Position numbers and translations under genes: made by a program. The notes beneath the pieces are model-generated. The model was not told the DNA's origin. It was given only the letters and a program-made list of their open reading frames with translations, and searched no databases. Of a stretch of 64,000 nt of DNA, positions 10,063 through 19,963 are shown in pieces; the first letter of the stretch is position 1, and each line of letters opens with the position of its first letter. The stretch comes from Chroococcidiopsis thermalis PCC 7203 (GTDB lineage: Bacteria > Cyanobacteriota > Cyanobacteriia > Cyanobacteriales > Chroococcidiopsidaceae), in the NCBI RefSeq assembly GCF_000317125.1, contig NC_019695.1:248001-312000 (forward strand). Direction: 5' to 3'.

Positions 10063-11337
10063 GTGAGTAAAAAGTGTCGTTTTTGTGGCAACGAACTGCG
10101 ATATACTTTTGCAGATTTAGGTATGTCACCTATAGCAAATGATAATTTAACTTCAGAACACTTGAATCGCGCCGAGAAGTTTTATCCACTTCATACATAC
10201 GTCTGCGATCGCTGTCTTTTGGTACAGTTAGAAGAATTTGAATCTCCAGAACACATTTTTGGCGATGGTGACTATGCTTATTTTTCTTCCTATTCCGAGA
10301 GTTGGCTCAGACATGCTAAAGCTTACACTGAGTTAATGGTAGAAAGATTTAAATTTAATTCGGCTAGCCAAGTCGTTGAAATTGCTAGTAACGACGGTTA
10401 CTTGCTGCAATATTTTCATCAAAAAGGTATCCCAGTTTTAGGAGTCGAACCAGCCGCAAACACTGCCAAAGCAGCAGCCGAAAAAGGAATTCCGACTTGG
10501 GTAAAATTCTTTGGCGTTAATACAGCTAAAGAAATGGTAGCAGAAGGAAAATCGGCAGACTTATTATTAGGAAATAACGTTCTGGCTCACGTTCCCGATG
10601 TGAATGACTTTATCGGTGGCATGAAAATAGTCCTGAAGCCAAATGGCATCTTGACAATGGAATTTCCTCACTTACTGCAACTAATGCAGCAAAATCAGTT
10701 TGACACGATTTATCACGAACATTTTTCTTACTACTCATTCATTACAGTAGAGAAAATGTTTGCCGCGCACGGTTTAACGTTATTTGATGTCGAAGAACTC
10801 TCGACGCATGGCGGTTCTTTACGAATTTACGGCAAGCATAGCGATGCAGTAGAGCCAGTAGTTAGCAACCGCGTCAAGCAACTGAAGGCAAAAGAAGCGG
10901 CTGCTGGGTTGGAAGATATTGAAACTTACTTGACATTTGGCGAACAAGTCAAAGCAACCAAGCGCAAGCTACTGAAATTTCTGATCGAAGCTAAATCTCA
11001 AGGAAAGAGAATCGCTGCCTACGGTGCGCCAGCTAAAGGCAATACCCTACTGAATTACTGCGGTGTGGGCAAAGACTTCATCGACTATACCGTAGATCGC
11101 AGTCCTTACAAACAAGGTTTATTCCTACCTGGAACTCATATTCCAATTCTGCATCCAGATAAAATCCGCGAAACACAGCCCGATTACGTGTTGATTTTAC
11201 CCTGGAATTTGAAAGAAGAGATTATGACCCAGATGGCATATATTGCTGAATGGGGCGGACAGTTCGTCGTGCCGATTCCAGAAGTACAAGTTTATCCAGC
11301 GATTCAGCAACAGGTTTTGTCTACTATAGCTAGCTAA
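10063..11337 (+). CDS. SAM-dependent sugar C-methyltransferase (TylCIII/NovU-like)
   Basis: 424 residues with the three-part layout of NDP-hexose C-methyltransferases: an N-terminal zinc-binding domain (CRFCGNE and CDRC cysteine pairs), a central SAM domain (VVEIASNDGYLLQYF near 104-118) and a C-terminal domain with AYGAPAKGNTLLNYCG. Characterised relatives methylate carbon 3 of NDP-3- or 4-keto-6-deoxyhexoses, giving branched sugars. A GTG start is used, with GGAGAG about 10 nt upstream. The order rfbF, SDR, methyltransferase, RfbC-type epimerase is a coherent set for a C-methylated deoxysugar. The exact carbon is not predictable here. Confidence 0.88.
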   Translation: MSKKCRFCGNELRYTFADLGMSPIANDNLTSEHLNRAEKFYPLHTYVCDRCLLVQLEEFESPEHIFGDGDYAYFSSYSESWLRHAKAYTELMVERFKFNSASQVVEIASNDGYLLQYFHQKGIPVLGVEPAANTAKAAAEKGIPTWVKFFGVNTAKEMVAEGKSADLLLGNNVLAHVPDVNDFIGGMKIVLKPNGILTMEFPHLLQLMQQNQFDTIYHEHFSYYSFITVEKMFAAHGLTLFDVEELSTHGGSLRIYGKHSDAVEPVVSNRVKQLKAKEAAAGLEDIETYLTFGEQVKATKRKLLKFLIEAKSQGKRIAAYGAPAKGNTLLNYCGVGKDFIDYTVDRSPYKQGLFLPGTHIPILHPDKIRETQPDYVLILPWNLKEEIMTQMAYIAEWGGQFVVPIPEVQVYPAIQQQVLSTIAS

Positions 11338-11353
11338 TGCCACTATCAAGCCT

Positions 11354-11896
11354 ATGCTTTTTACTGAAACGGCGCTCCAGGGAGCCTATATCATTGACAT
11401 AGAGCCAAAAGAGGATAGTCGGGGTTTTTTTGCGCGGACTTTTTGCGATCGCGAATTTGCTGCGCTTGGCTTAGAAATTACTAACGTCCAGTGCAGCATT
11501 GCCTTCAATCATAAAAAAGGTACGTTGCGAGGAATGCATTACCAAGCGGCTCCAGCAACAGAGGCAAAGTTAGTTCGCTGCACTCAAGGAGCAATCTACG
11601 ATTGTATTGTCGATTTGCGCCCCGATTCTCCCACATACTTATCTCATATCTGTGTGGAATTGACTGCCGATAATCATAGGGCGCTATACATTCCAGAAAT
11701 GTTCGCTCATGGCTATCAAACTCTTGACGATAATACAGAGATAGCGTATCAGATGAATAAGTCTTATACGCCTGGATACGAGCGGGGGTTGCGCTACAAC
11801 GATCCGATTTTGGATATTCAGTGGCGGCTACCAGTGAGCGAAATTTCTCGCAAAGATCTGGAATGGGATTTGCTAGAAACTGTTTTAATTAAATAG
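11354..11896 (+). CDS. rfbC: dTDP-4-dehydrorhamnose 3,5-epimerase family protein (RfbC/RmlC-like)
   Basis: 180 residues, the normal length for the cupin-fold epimerase family. GTLRGMHYQ carries the catalytic-base histidine. FAHGYQTLDD and YTPGYERGLRYNDP match the rest of the fold. It begins 17 nt after the C-methyltransferase gene. It should epimerise a 4-keto sugar at C3 and/or C5. With an rfbF gene in the same operon the true substrate may be a CDP-sugar and not dTDP-4-keto-6-deoxyglucose. Confidence 0.9.
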   Translation: MLFTETALQGAYIIDIEPKEDSRGFFARTFCDREFAALGLEITNVQCSIAFNHKKGTLRGMHYQAAPATEAKLVRCTQGAIYDCIVDLRPDSPTYLSHICVELTADNHRALYIPEMFAHGYQTLDDNTEIAYQMNKSYTPGYERGLRYNDPILDIQWRLPVSEISRKDLEWDLLETVLIK

Positions 11897-11904
11897 TCAT
11901 CCTG

Positions 11905-11970
11905 TTGGAAGTGAGTCGTGAGTAGTGGGTACTGGCAATTGGCAATTGGTAGTTGGAAGTTGGTTAAGAG
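11905..11970. repeat. Degenerate heptanucleotide repeats (GGCAATT/GGTAGTT type)
   Basis: Short imperfect 7-nt units between the epimerase and the next nucleotidyltransferase gene, including GGCAATTGGCAATTGGTAG. They are the same kind of repeat as at 57746 and inside cobN. They split an otherwise tight operon. Confidence 0.65.
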
Positions 11971-12015
11971 GTAAGGCGAGGCTGACAACTGATAACTGAC
12001 TACTGATAACTATAA

Positions 12016-12828
12016 ATGGCAACTTATAACTACAATCCACAGCAGGAAGTCATCGGGCTGTTACCAGCAGGGGGACAAGCAACCCGCATTTCTCCCTTGC
12101 CTTGTAGCAAGGAATTGTATCCGATTGGCTTTCGCTCTCAAGTAGATGGTAGCCTGCGTCCCAAAGTTGTATCTCATTACTTGCTGGAAAAGATGCAAAC
12201 GGCAGGGATTCGGAAGGCTTTCTTTCTCCTACGCCCTGGAAAATGGGATATTCCTGCCTATTTTGGCGATGGCGACATCGTAGGTTTGGATTTAGGCTAT
12301 CTGGTAGTCGGTTTACCCTTTGGCGTGCCATATACCCTCGATCGCGCGTATCCTTTTGTTAAAGATGCAGCGATCGCGATCGGGTTTCCCGATATTCTCT
12401 TTCAACCAGATGATACATACAAACGTTTGCTGACAAGGCTTTATGCTGGCAATGCAGATGTAGCAATCAACTTGCTACCCTTCGAGCATTCGCACAAAGG
12501 TGGTATGGTAGACTTCGACGAGCGAGGACGGGTACGACAAATTATTGAAAAACCCGCCCAAAGTGAATTGCAATACAGCTGGTGTGCGGCTGTCTGGAAA
12601 CCAAGTTTTACAGAGTTTCTCCATCAATTTGTTGCTAAGTTAGAAATAGAGCGACAGAATAATTCTTCTCCACCCCGCGAAGTTCCGATTGGAGATGTTT
12701 TTCAAGCAGCAATTGATGCTGGTTTGCAAGTAGAAGCAGAAATCTGCGATCGCCAACCGTACTTAGATATCGGTACTCCAGCAGATTTACAGCGAGCCAT
12801 ACGCTACTTAACATCTGAGGAAATGTAG
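12016..12828 (+). CDS. NDP-sugar pyrophosphorylase (nucleotidyltransferase, RmlA-like)
   Basis: 270 residues. The N-terminal LLPAGGQATRISPLPCSKEL is a variant of the GGxGTRLxPxTxxxxKxL signature of sugar-1-phosphate nucleotidyltransferases; the central glycine is changed to Gln-Ala. Downstream, IGFPDILFQPDD provides the metal-binding aspartate, and QPYLDIGTPADLQ is the usual C-terminal end. A second nucleotidyltransferase next to rfbF suggests that two activated sugars are made here. Base specificity (dTTP, CTP or other) cannot be told from sequence. Confidence 0.82.
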   Translation: MATYNYNPQQEVIGLLPAGGQATRISPLPCSKELYPIGFRSQVDGSLRPKVVSHYLLEKMQTAGIRKAFFLLRPGKWDIPAYFGDGDIVGLDLGYLVVGLPFGVPYTLDRAYPFVKDAAIAIGFPDILFQPDDTYKRLLTRLYAGNADVAINLLPFEHSHKGGMVDFDERGRVRQIIEKPAQSELQYSWCAAVWKPSFTEFLHQFVAKLEIERQNNSSPPREVPIGDVFQAAIDAGLQVEAEICDRQPYLDIGTPADLQRAIRYLTSEEM

Positions 12829-13044
12829 CGTTTGAAATTGATGAAAAGCTCCTCACGTATTATTCGTTCAATTTGATTCTTAGATCTCATATAAATATCT
12901 TAAGTCTCTAAAATAGATCGAATCATCCGATTTCGATTAATCTTCTACATTTTGGTCGAAAATAGTTCTGATTTGCAGAACCTGTTAAAATAATTTTGAA
13001 TACATATATAAAATTAGTAACAAACTTGTTGTAGGAGTAAAATT

Positions 13045-14403
13045 ATGGTTCAAGTTAGTCCGAGCATTCATAATTTATCTTCTTTAAGGAAATCCCTCAA
13101 CTCAAACGAGATAGGACGACAAATTTATCAAACGATCTCTCGGTTATATCCAATTTGTCGTAGTATTACAGGCAATGGAGTCCGAGAAACCCTAAAAATT
13201 CTTCAAGAACACATTCCTCTAGAAATAGCAGAAATTCCTACAGGTACGGAAGTCTTTGACTGGACAATACCAAAAGAATGGAATATTAAAGATGCATATA
13301 TCAAAAACTCAAGAGGTGAGAAGATCGTAGATTTTCAGGAATGCAATTTGCACGTTGTGAACTATAGCGTTCCCGTACATAAAACTGTCAGCTTATCTGA
13401 ATTAAAAGCACATTTACATACGCTCCCAGAATATCCCGATCGCATTCCATATCGAACTTCTTACTACAAAGAAACTTGGGGATTTTGCTTAAGTCACACA
13501 CAATTTTTATCGCTGGAAGAGGAAGAATACGAAATTTGTATCGAGTCGAGTTTAGAACCTGGGTATTTGACTTATGGCGAATATTATTTACCAGGCGAAA
13601 CGCGAGAAGAAATTTTAATTTCCTGCCATACCTGCCATCCATCTTTATGTAACGATAATCTTTCCGGTATCTCATTAGCTACATTATTAGCTAAACACCT
13701 CAGTCAAATTCAACAACGAAGGTACTCTTATAGATTTCTGTTTATTCCAGGTACGATTGGTTCCGTGACCTGGTTGGCTTTAAACGAGCAAAATGTCAAT
13801 AAAATTGCTCACGGTTTAGTTGTTACTGGCGTAGGTGACGCAGGAAAATATACTTATAAAAGAAGTCGCCGGGGTGATACGCAGATAGATCGAGCTGCAA
13901 TCCACGTCATGCAACACTCTGGTTCGGAATATCAAGTTATTGACTTTTTTCCCTACGGCTACGACGAACGGCAATATTGTTCTCCTGGGTTTAATTTGCC
14001 AGTAGGTTGTTTCATGCGATCCTCCCACGGTCAGTATTCTGAATATCATACTTCCGCAGATAATTTGAGCTTCGTGCAGCCCGAGTATTTAGGTGATTCG
14101 TTTGCCAAATTTTTGTCAATTTTGCACGTATTAGAAAATAATCGCACTTACTTAAATCAAAATCCTAAATGCGAACCACGCCTCGGTAAAAGAGGACTGT
14201 ACAGAGCTGTAGGCGGTCATGCAGAAGAACAAGTGAATGAGCTAGCTTTGTTATGGGTTCTCAACTTATCTGATGGCGAATACAGTTTATTAGACATAGC
14301 CGAGCGATCGCAACTCAGTTTTGATGTCATCAAGCAAGCAGCAGATGCTCTAGCGGGCTGCGAACTGTTGAAAGCTAAGCCAGAACCAGTTATGAAAGCA
14401 TAA
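13045..14403 (+). CDS. Aminopeptidase-fold protein of polysaccharide loci (DUF2172/DUF4910, winged helix)
   Basis: 452 residues. The central segment ISCHTCHPSLCNDNLSG resembles the zinc site of M28-type peptidases, and the protein has the DUF2172 N-terminal insertion and a C-terminal winged-helix-like tail (about 375-450). Members recur in surface-polysaccharide and lipopolysaccharide loci of many bacteria, but their reaction is not established. Here it lies between a nucleotidyltransferase and an SDR gene and is preceded by about 215 bp without a gene. A role in processing a sugar-linked amide or amino acid is only a guess. Confidence 0.8.
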   Translation: MVQVSPSIHNLSSLRKSLNSNEIGRQIYQTISRLYPICRSITGNGVRETLKILQEHIPLEIAEIPTGTEVFDWTIPKEWNIKDAYIKNSRGEKIVDFQECNLHVVNYSVPVHKTVSLSELKAHLHTLPEYPDRIPYRTSYYKETWGFCLSHTQFLSLEEEEYEICIESSLEPGYLTYGEYYLPGETREEILISCHTCHPSLCNDNLSGISLATLLAKHLSQIQQRRYSYRFLFIPGTIGSVTWLALNEQNVNKIAHGLVVTGVGDAGKYTYKRSRRGDTQIDRAAIHVMQHSGSEYQVIDFFPYGYDERQYCSPGFNLPVGCFMRSSHGQYSEYHTSADNLSFVQPEYLGDSFAKFLSILHVLENNRTYLNQNPKCEPRLGKRGLYRAVGGHAEEQVNELALLWVLNLSDGEYSLLDIAERSQLSFDVIKQAADALAGCELLKAKPEPVMKA

Positions 14404-14433
14404 AGAATTTTCGTAAAATACATCTATATGTAG

Positions 14434-15438
14434 ATGAGTCAATCTGACTGCGATCTAGACTATGACAAAGAAGATGAATCTATTGCCCAAATAGTTGAAG
14501 TTAAGATGAGTGAAGCGCTGGCGGAATTATCGGGAAAGAAAATTTTAGTCACGGGTGCGAGTGGATTTTTGGGTTCTCATTTGTGCGATCGCCTATGTCA
14601 AAATGGTGCGGAAGTTCACGCTATTTCTCGCACAGAACGCACGACAGATCGTGAATTACTGCATTGGTGGCAAGGCAATGTGGAAGATTTAGAAGTCGTG
14701 CAAAATCTATTTCAGACAATTCAGCCCCAGATAGTCTTTCATTTATCTGGGCTGATTACTGGTGTTGCTGGTTTAGAGTTGGTGTTGCCCACATTTCACA
14801 GCTTAGTAGTGAGTACTGTCAATATCTTGACAGTTGCGACTCAAATGCAGTGCGATCGCATAGTCACGATCGGCTCGTTAGAGGAACCAGAACCAAAACA
14901 AGGTGAAATTGCGCCAATTTCACCCTATTCTGCTGCTAAGTGGGCTAGTGTTGCTTACAGCCGGATGTTTCACCATCTTTACCAAACACCTGTAGTTCTG
15001 GTGCGCCCGTTTATGACCTACGGACCCAGGCAACCCATTCATAAAATTATTCCTTCCGTTACCCTATCTCTACTCCAAGGCGAAGCTCCCAAGCTAGCCA
15101 GTGGTACGCGAGAAGTTGACTGGATCTACGTTGATGATGTGATTGACGGTATGCTAGCGGCAGCAAGAGTACCTGGAGTTGAAGGATACACTTTCGATCT
15201 AGGTTCGGGTAACTTAGTTTCTATTCGTTCGCTTGTAGAACAACTGACGCAAATAATTAATCCACAAATAGAACCTTTGTTTGGTGCTTTACCCGACCGA
15301 CCAGTAGAAAAAGTGCGAGTAGCAAACATAACCTTGACTTCAGATAAATTAGGCTGGCAGCCGAGAATTGCTCTAGAAACAGGCTTAGTTTCTACAGTTG
15401 ATTGGTTTCGTCAGCAGTCAAAAGCCGAGCGCACTTAA
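14434..15438 (+). CDS. NAD-dependent epimerase/dehydratase (SDR), second of the locus
   Basis: An extended SDR with VTGASGFLGSHLCDRL as cofactor motif and YSAAKWA as catalytic Y-x3-K. The preceding TIGSLEEPEP supplies the serine region. A start at 14434 gives 334 residues with a 35-residue acidic N-terminal tail. An internal ATG at 14506 (MSEALAELSGKK) would give a standard SDR start; neither has a clear ribosome-binding site. It probably reduces, dehydrates or epimerises an NDP-hexose. It overlaps no other gene and follows the aminopeptidase-like gene by 30 nt. Confidence 0.82.
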   Translation: MSQSDCDLDYDKEDESIAQIVEVKMSEALAELSGKKILVTGASGFLGSHLCDRLCQNGAEVHAISRTERTTDRELLHWWQGNVEDLEVVQNLFQTIQPQIVFHLSGLITGVAGLELVLPTFHSLVVSTVNILTVATQMQCDRIVTIGSLEEPEPKQGEIAPISPYSAAKWASVAYSRMFHHLYQTPVVLVRPFMTYGPRQPIHKIIPSVTLSLLQGEAPKLASGTREVDWIYVDDVIDGMLAAARVPGVEGYTFDLGSGNLVSIRSLVEQLTQIINPQIEPLFGALPDRPVEKVRVANITLTSDKLGWQPRIALETGLVSTVDWFRQQSKAERT

Positions 15439-15609
15439 AGCGCTCGTAGCTCTATACTTTTAGCCTTGATTGCCCGATGGATGAAAAATTCATACCGATC
15501 GCCGTAGTCTTGGCTAGTTGTAGCATATGCAATTTGTTATTCTAAGTTTGAAACAGGGGATCGATCGATATAGCTAGTAAAAAATAGTTAGTCAGAAATA
15601 GTAAAAAAT

Positions 15610-16386
15610 ATGACTAGTAAACAAAGAGTACAAGAACTTATCAATAGGCTAAAAGTTATTGTTGGCTTGCACCTCAGAAATCTAACTTCTTATTTATTAT
15701 TTTTATGGATTGTGGCGAGGAAAAGCAAACCTTTAGCGCCCAGCCAGAAATCGGCAATTGTTTTTGCTCCTCACCAAGATGATGAAACTTTAGGCTGTGG
15801 TGGCGCGATCGCCCTCAAACGGCAGCAGGGAGTCCCAGTGAAAGTCGTGTTTATGACTGACGGGCGCTATGGTTTCCTCGATCGTATGGAAACGGCAGAA
15901 GTTATCAGCTTGCGTAAAAAAGAAGCTCAGGCTGCGCTTGATGCTCTTGGGGTTGCTGATTCAGAGATTATTTTTCTCGACCAAATCGACGGGACTTTGG
16001 CTAGCTTGACCAGTGAATCGCGCCAAAATTTAGTCGAGCAAATCGTTCAGTTGTTACAGAAAACTACGCCAGGAGAAGTGTACGTTCCTCATCGCAAAGA
16101 TGTTCACGCCGATCATGAAGCAACTTACGATCTAGTCCAGACTGCGATCGCCCAGTCTGGAATGCAGATAGAGCTACTACAATATCCCATTTGGATCTTC
16201 TGGCAAAATCCTCTGTCATTTCAACTTCAGGGGAGAGATCTCGACGGCGCTTATCGACTACCGATTAATTCCGTTCGCGATCGAAAACATCAAGCTATAG
16301 AAACTTATCAATCGCAGATTCCCGGTCTCAGTCGTGGTTTCTTACGACGATTTTTTTCGCCATACGAATTATTTTTCAAACAATAA
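15610..16386 (+). CDS. PIG-L family deacetylase (LmbE-like)
   Basis: 258 residues. The zinc motif PHQDDE (H55, D58) followed by TLGCGG, and HADH further on, are the signature of N-acetylglucosaminyl deacetylases of the PIG-L/LmbE family. An N-terminal hydrophobic stretch (about 26-36, TSYLLFLWIVA) may tether it to the membrane. In this locus it probably removes an N-acetyl group from a sugar precursor or lipid-linked intermediate. The 170 bp upstream are gene-free and may hold a separate promoter. Confidence 0.85.
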   Translation: MTSKQRVQELINRLKVIVGLHLRNLTSYLLFLWIVARKSKPLAPSQKSAIVFAPHQDDETLGCGGAIALKRQQGVPVKVVFMTDGRYGFLDRMETAEVISLRKKEAQAALDALGVADSEIIFLDQIDGTLASLTSESRQNLVEQIVQLLQKTTPGEVYVPHRKDVHADHEATYDLVQTAIAQSGMQIELLQYPIWIFWQNPLSFQLQGRDLDGAYRLPINSVRDRKHQAIETYQSQIPGLSRGFLRRFFSPYELFFKQ

Positions 16387-16518
16387 AGTCATTTCGACTT
16401 TATAGTTACAAGTTATTAAGAACAGATAATGTTCGCGGTAAACTAAAATAGTAGGCTGAATGTTTGCAGTAAACTAAAATAACAACTCTGTTTTTAGGTA
16501 AAAACAGAGTTCAGATAT

Positions 16519-17753
16519 ATGAATATTCTAATTATAGATAGCAATAGAACAGTCATGATTGCTAGATTCTTGCATCGTCTGGGGTACTACTTCAATTTTA
16601 TTCTTGATAAAATTAGAGGTCGAATTAATCGGATTAAAGTTGCTTCTTTCAAGCCAGAAGGTATTGCCAAAGGAAACGCTCTAATTTCATATAACCTCGA
16701 TCCATTTCTCGCCAAATCTACTGAAGCAGTTTGTAATAAGCACACCCATCATTGGGAAACTGTGGAGATGGTGAGAATCTTGTTAGATTTAGGTTATTGT
16801 GTTGACGTGATTACGTTATTTAACGATTTATTCATACCCAAAAAAAATATTCTATCGCGATCGATAGTCGGCACAATCTAGAAAGATTAGCTCCACTGCT
16901 CGATCGGGATTGTATCAGAGTTTTGTACGCTGATACAGCCCATATCATATTTCATAACGCGGCGGAGTGCAATCGATTATATGCCTTGCAACAAAGAAGA
17001 GGTATAACTTTACGCAATAACAGGTTTGAGCTACCGAATAAAGGAGTTGAGTACGCGGACTGTACTATTGTTTTAGGAAATGAATTTACGATTAATACCT
17101 TTAAATATGCTCGCAAACCGATATATCGCGTGCCAATTTCGACAACTGAAATTTATCCATTTCCCGAAGAGAAAGATTTTGCTACTTGTTGCCAGCGTTT
17201 TTTATGGTTTGGTAGTAATGGAGCAGTTCATAAAGGATTAGATCTAGTTTTAGAAGCTTTTGCAGAAATGCCAGATTGCCACTTAACTATCTGCGGTCCA
17301 GTTAGCAAAGAATTAGATTTTGAAAAAGCCTTTTATAAAGAACTTTATCATACTCCTAATATTCATACTTATGGATGGATTGATGTTAGTAGTTCTGACT
17401 TTGTAAAAATTGCTAATTCTTGTCTTGGCATTATTTATCCTTCATGTTCTGAAGGTGGCGGCGGTTGTGTAATTACCTGTATGCACGCTGGTTTAATCCC
17501 AATTGTGACTTACGAAGCTAGTGTAGATGTCAGAGATGATTATGGAGTTATTTTAAAAGAAGCTTCCATAGCAGAGATTAAAAAAGAGATTCAGAAAATC
17601 TCTAGCCTACCTCCAGCAGACTTAAAGGCAATGGCACGGCGATCGTGGGAATTTGTGAGGGCAAATCATACACGAGAGAAGTATTCTCAAGAATATCGTA
17701 GGGTAATAACAGAAATTATTGATAATTTTGGAAAATCTAAAGATTTAAATTAA
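16519..17753 (+). pseudogene. Glycosyltransferase split by a -1 frameshift in an A8 tract
   Basis: Two reading frames together encode one GT-B glycosyltransferase. The first runs from 16519 to a stop at 16881 (120 residues). The second continues in another frame: after the A8 run at 16840-16847 it reads YSIAIDSRHNLERLAPLLDR and joins the ORF annotated from ATG 16923 to 17753, ending with a GT1-like C-terminus (FLWFGSNGAVHKGLDLVLEAF; CSEGGGGCVITCMHAG). One extra A would restore a continuous frame of about 411 codons. The rest is intact, with no other stop. It may be a true pseudogene, a sequencing error in a homopolymer, or a slippage-expressed gene. Confidence 0.8.
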
Positions 17754-18787
17754 TTGGAAACTGCTATTTAATTTATCTCAACTAGCTTTTGAGTCAGGGA
17801 AATAATAGTTTAATTAGGTTGGTTAAAATTAGCTTATCGCTATTTCTTGAGTGACAACTTATAGGATTTTAGCAGTCAATCCAAGATTTTTTGTTGAGGC
17901 AAGTGTCTCAAAAACGATAGATTCTAAAACAGACAATCGATTAGTACTATTTTTGGGTTCGCTTCTTGAAATCGAAATAGGCATAACTGAATAGAGGAAG
18001 TCGAGCTGCAACAGAATAGCAAATAATTCTCAATAAATCGAAAATTTCCCAGGCGATCTAGGTTGTTATTTTAGACCGCATAAGCGGGCGATTTTTGAAG
18101 TGAGGATAGTTATAGAGTTTGTATAACTGACATAACTCATGCTCATCGCGATCGCCAAAATCTCAAGGGCAAAATAGCTAGACTCTAGATGCACCCTATC
18201 TCACCGAGAAAAACTACGACTTTGTGAAGAGGTAAACGGATTGTCATACAATTAAAATTGGTGAGCGATTCGTAATCGATTTATGGTTGTGTAGCTAATG
18301 CTGGTGCTTTCTAAAACATCTGTCATAGTAAGTGACAAATATTCTTGTTCTTCTTAGGAGCAATTATTTTGAGCAGAGTAACTTTGGAGAATATGGAAAA
18401 ATTCTTCGATTTTATTTCAGGCATCTGCTATATTGCGAAGAAGAATGGGATTATAACTGAGAATTTTGCGCTAGAGAGATGGGCAATCATATCTGTATAA
18501 TCCGCTTATACCGACTTTATACCGATTGAGAGGCTGAAATTGACTATGAATGCTGACTTGCTTGACGCGATCGCCAATTCCGAAGCTTGGTGCGCCCGTA
18601 AGCAACTCGCTCTCTCAAGAAACATGATATGCAAATGACTTGCTAGCTTTGGTTGACAATGCTAAGTTCTTCCCATGCTAGGTTGGATTGCGCCACACTA
18701 GCTTGTAAGTGCCAAAATGTGACGGCAGCAGGCGTAAAGGCTCTCGCTAGAGCGTAATATTAATTGTTAATTTGGTCATGGGCTTAG
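17754..18787. other. Long gene-poor stretch in the polysaccharide locus
   Basis: About 1 kb without a supportable gene. The only coherent reading is a short minus-strand run of about 40 codons ending at a stop at 18643-18645 (reading LARAFTPAAVTFWHLQASVA and on). It might be the tail of a lost gene but is too short to claim. Stops occur in all frames elsewhere. The stretch separates the frameshifted glycosyltransferase from the next and may be decayed coding DNA. Confidence 0.5.
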
Positions 18788-19963
18788 ATGATATCAGATC
18801 GTTTGCCAAAACAAGATAACTCTGTAGCTACACCTGCACGTATTGACTGCGTTGGTATGGGGTGGTTTCCGCACGCGCCAGGAGGACTAGACCGCTACGT
18901 ATACGAACTAACGCATCATCTAGCTGCGGCAGGCGATCGCGTTACCCTATATGGTCTGGGTTTGCCAATACTAGATAACTCAGCAGTAGAGTTAGTCAAT
19001 TTAGCTGCACCCGACCGTCCCCTCTGGAAGCGATTGTGGTCAACCCGTTGCAACTTTGCCGAGCGGCAACTGCAAAAACCAGATGCAATTAACCTAAATT
19101 TCGCGCTGTACAGTTTGCCATTGTTGCAGAACTTACCTAAGAACGTACCAGTGACGTTTACTTTTCACGGTCCCTGGGCATTAGAAAGCGCTCAGGAAGG
19201 CGGCAGTCAACTGAGCGTGTTGCTAAAACAGCACTTGGTAGAAAAAACGGTTTATCGTCGTTGCGATCGCTTTATCGTTCTCAGCCGTGCCTTTGGCGAG
19301 ATTTTGCATCAAACATATCAAGTTCCGTGGCACAAAATTAATACCATTCCAGGTGGGGTTGACTTACAACGCTTTCAGCCCAACTTATCGCGGCAACAAG
19401 CTCGGACACATTTAAACTTTCCTTCAGAACGATTGATTCTATTCGCGCCCCGTCGCTTGGTTCACCGCATGGGTTTAGACAAGTTACTGCTAGCCCTGGC
19501 ACAAATCAAGCCAAAAATTCCTGATGTCTGGTTGGCTATAGCTGGTAAAGGACCGCTCAAACCAGTTTTAGAACAACAAGTCGCAGAGATGGAACTACAA
19601 GAACACGTAAAATTTCTAGGTTTTTTACCAGACGAGCAATTACCGATTGCTTACCAAGCAGCAGATCTTTGTGTCATGCCCAGCCAATCATTGGAAGGTT
19701 TTGGTTTAACAGTTTTAGAATCTCTTGCTTGCGGTACTCCCGTGTTATGTACTCCTATAGGCGGAATGCCAGAAATTTTAGCTCCGTTTTCACCAGAATT
19801 AATTACTGATACAAGCGAGGCAACTGCGATCGCTTGGAGATTAGCGGAATTACTGACCGACCCGAGTTCGTTACCTTCTAGAGATGCTTGTCGGCAGTAT
19901 GCTGCAACTCATTTTGATTGGCAGAAAATTGTATTACAAGTGCGCCAAGTCTTGTTAAGATAA
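18788..19963 (+). CDS. Glycosyltransferase family 4 (GT-B)
   Basis: 391 residues. The N-terminus GMGWFPHAPGGLDRYVYEL carries the GGxxR/Y acceptor-side motif. INTIPGGVDLQRFQP and the EGFGLTVLESLACGTPV segment (the E-x7-E motif) form the retaining GT-B donor site. Such enzymes add a hexose to a lipid-linked oligosaccharide at the inner face of the membrane. It stands alone between two long gaps. Donor and linkage cannot be assigned. Confidence 0.88.
   Translation: MISDRLPKQDNSVATPARIDCVGMGWFPHAPGGLDRYVYELTHHLAAAGDRVTLYGLGLPILDNSAVELVNLAAPDRPLWKRLWSTRCNFAERQLQKPDAINLNFALYSLPLLQNLPKNVPVTFTFHGPWALESAQEGGSQLSVLLKQHLVEKTVYRRCDRFIVLSRAFGEILHQTYQVPWHKINTIPGGVDLQRFQPNLSRQQARTHLNFPSERLILFAPRRLVHRMGLDKLLLALAQIKPKIPDVWLAIAGKGPLKPVLEQQVAEMELQEHVKFLGFLPDEQLPIAYQAADLCVMPSQSLEGFGLTVLESLACGTPVLCTPIGGMPEILAPFSPELITDTSEATAIAWRLAELLTDPSSLPSRDACRQYAATHFDWQKIVLQVRQVLLR

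Noticed and set aside
18643-18770. Short minus-strand coding-like run in the 1-kb gap
   Set aside because: Only about 40 codons, an in-frame stop soon upstream, and no family that I can name.
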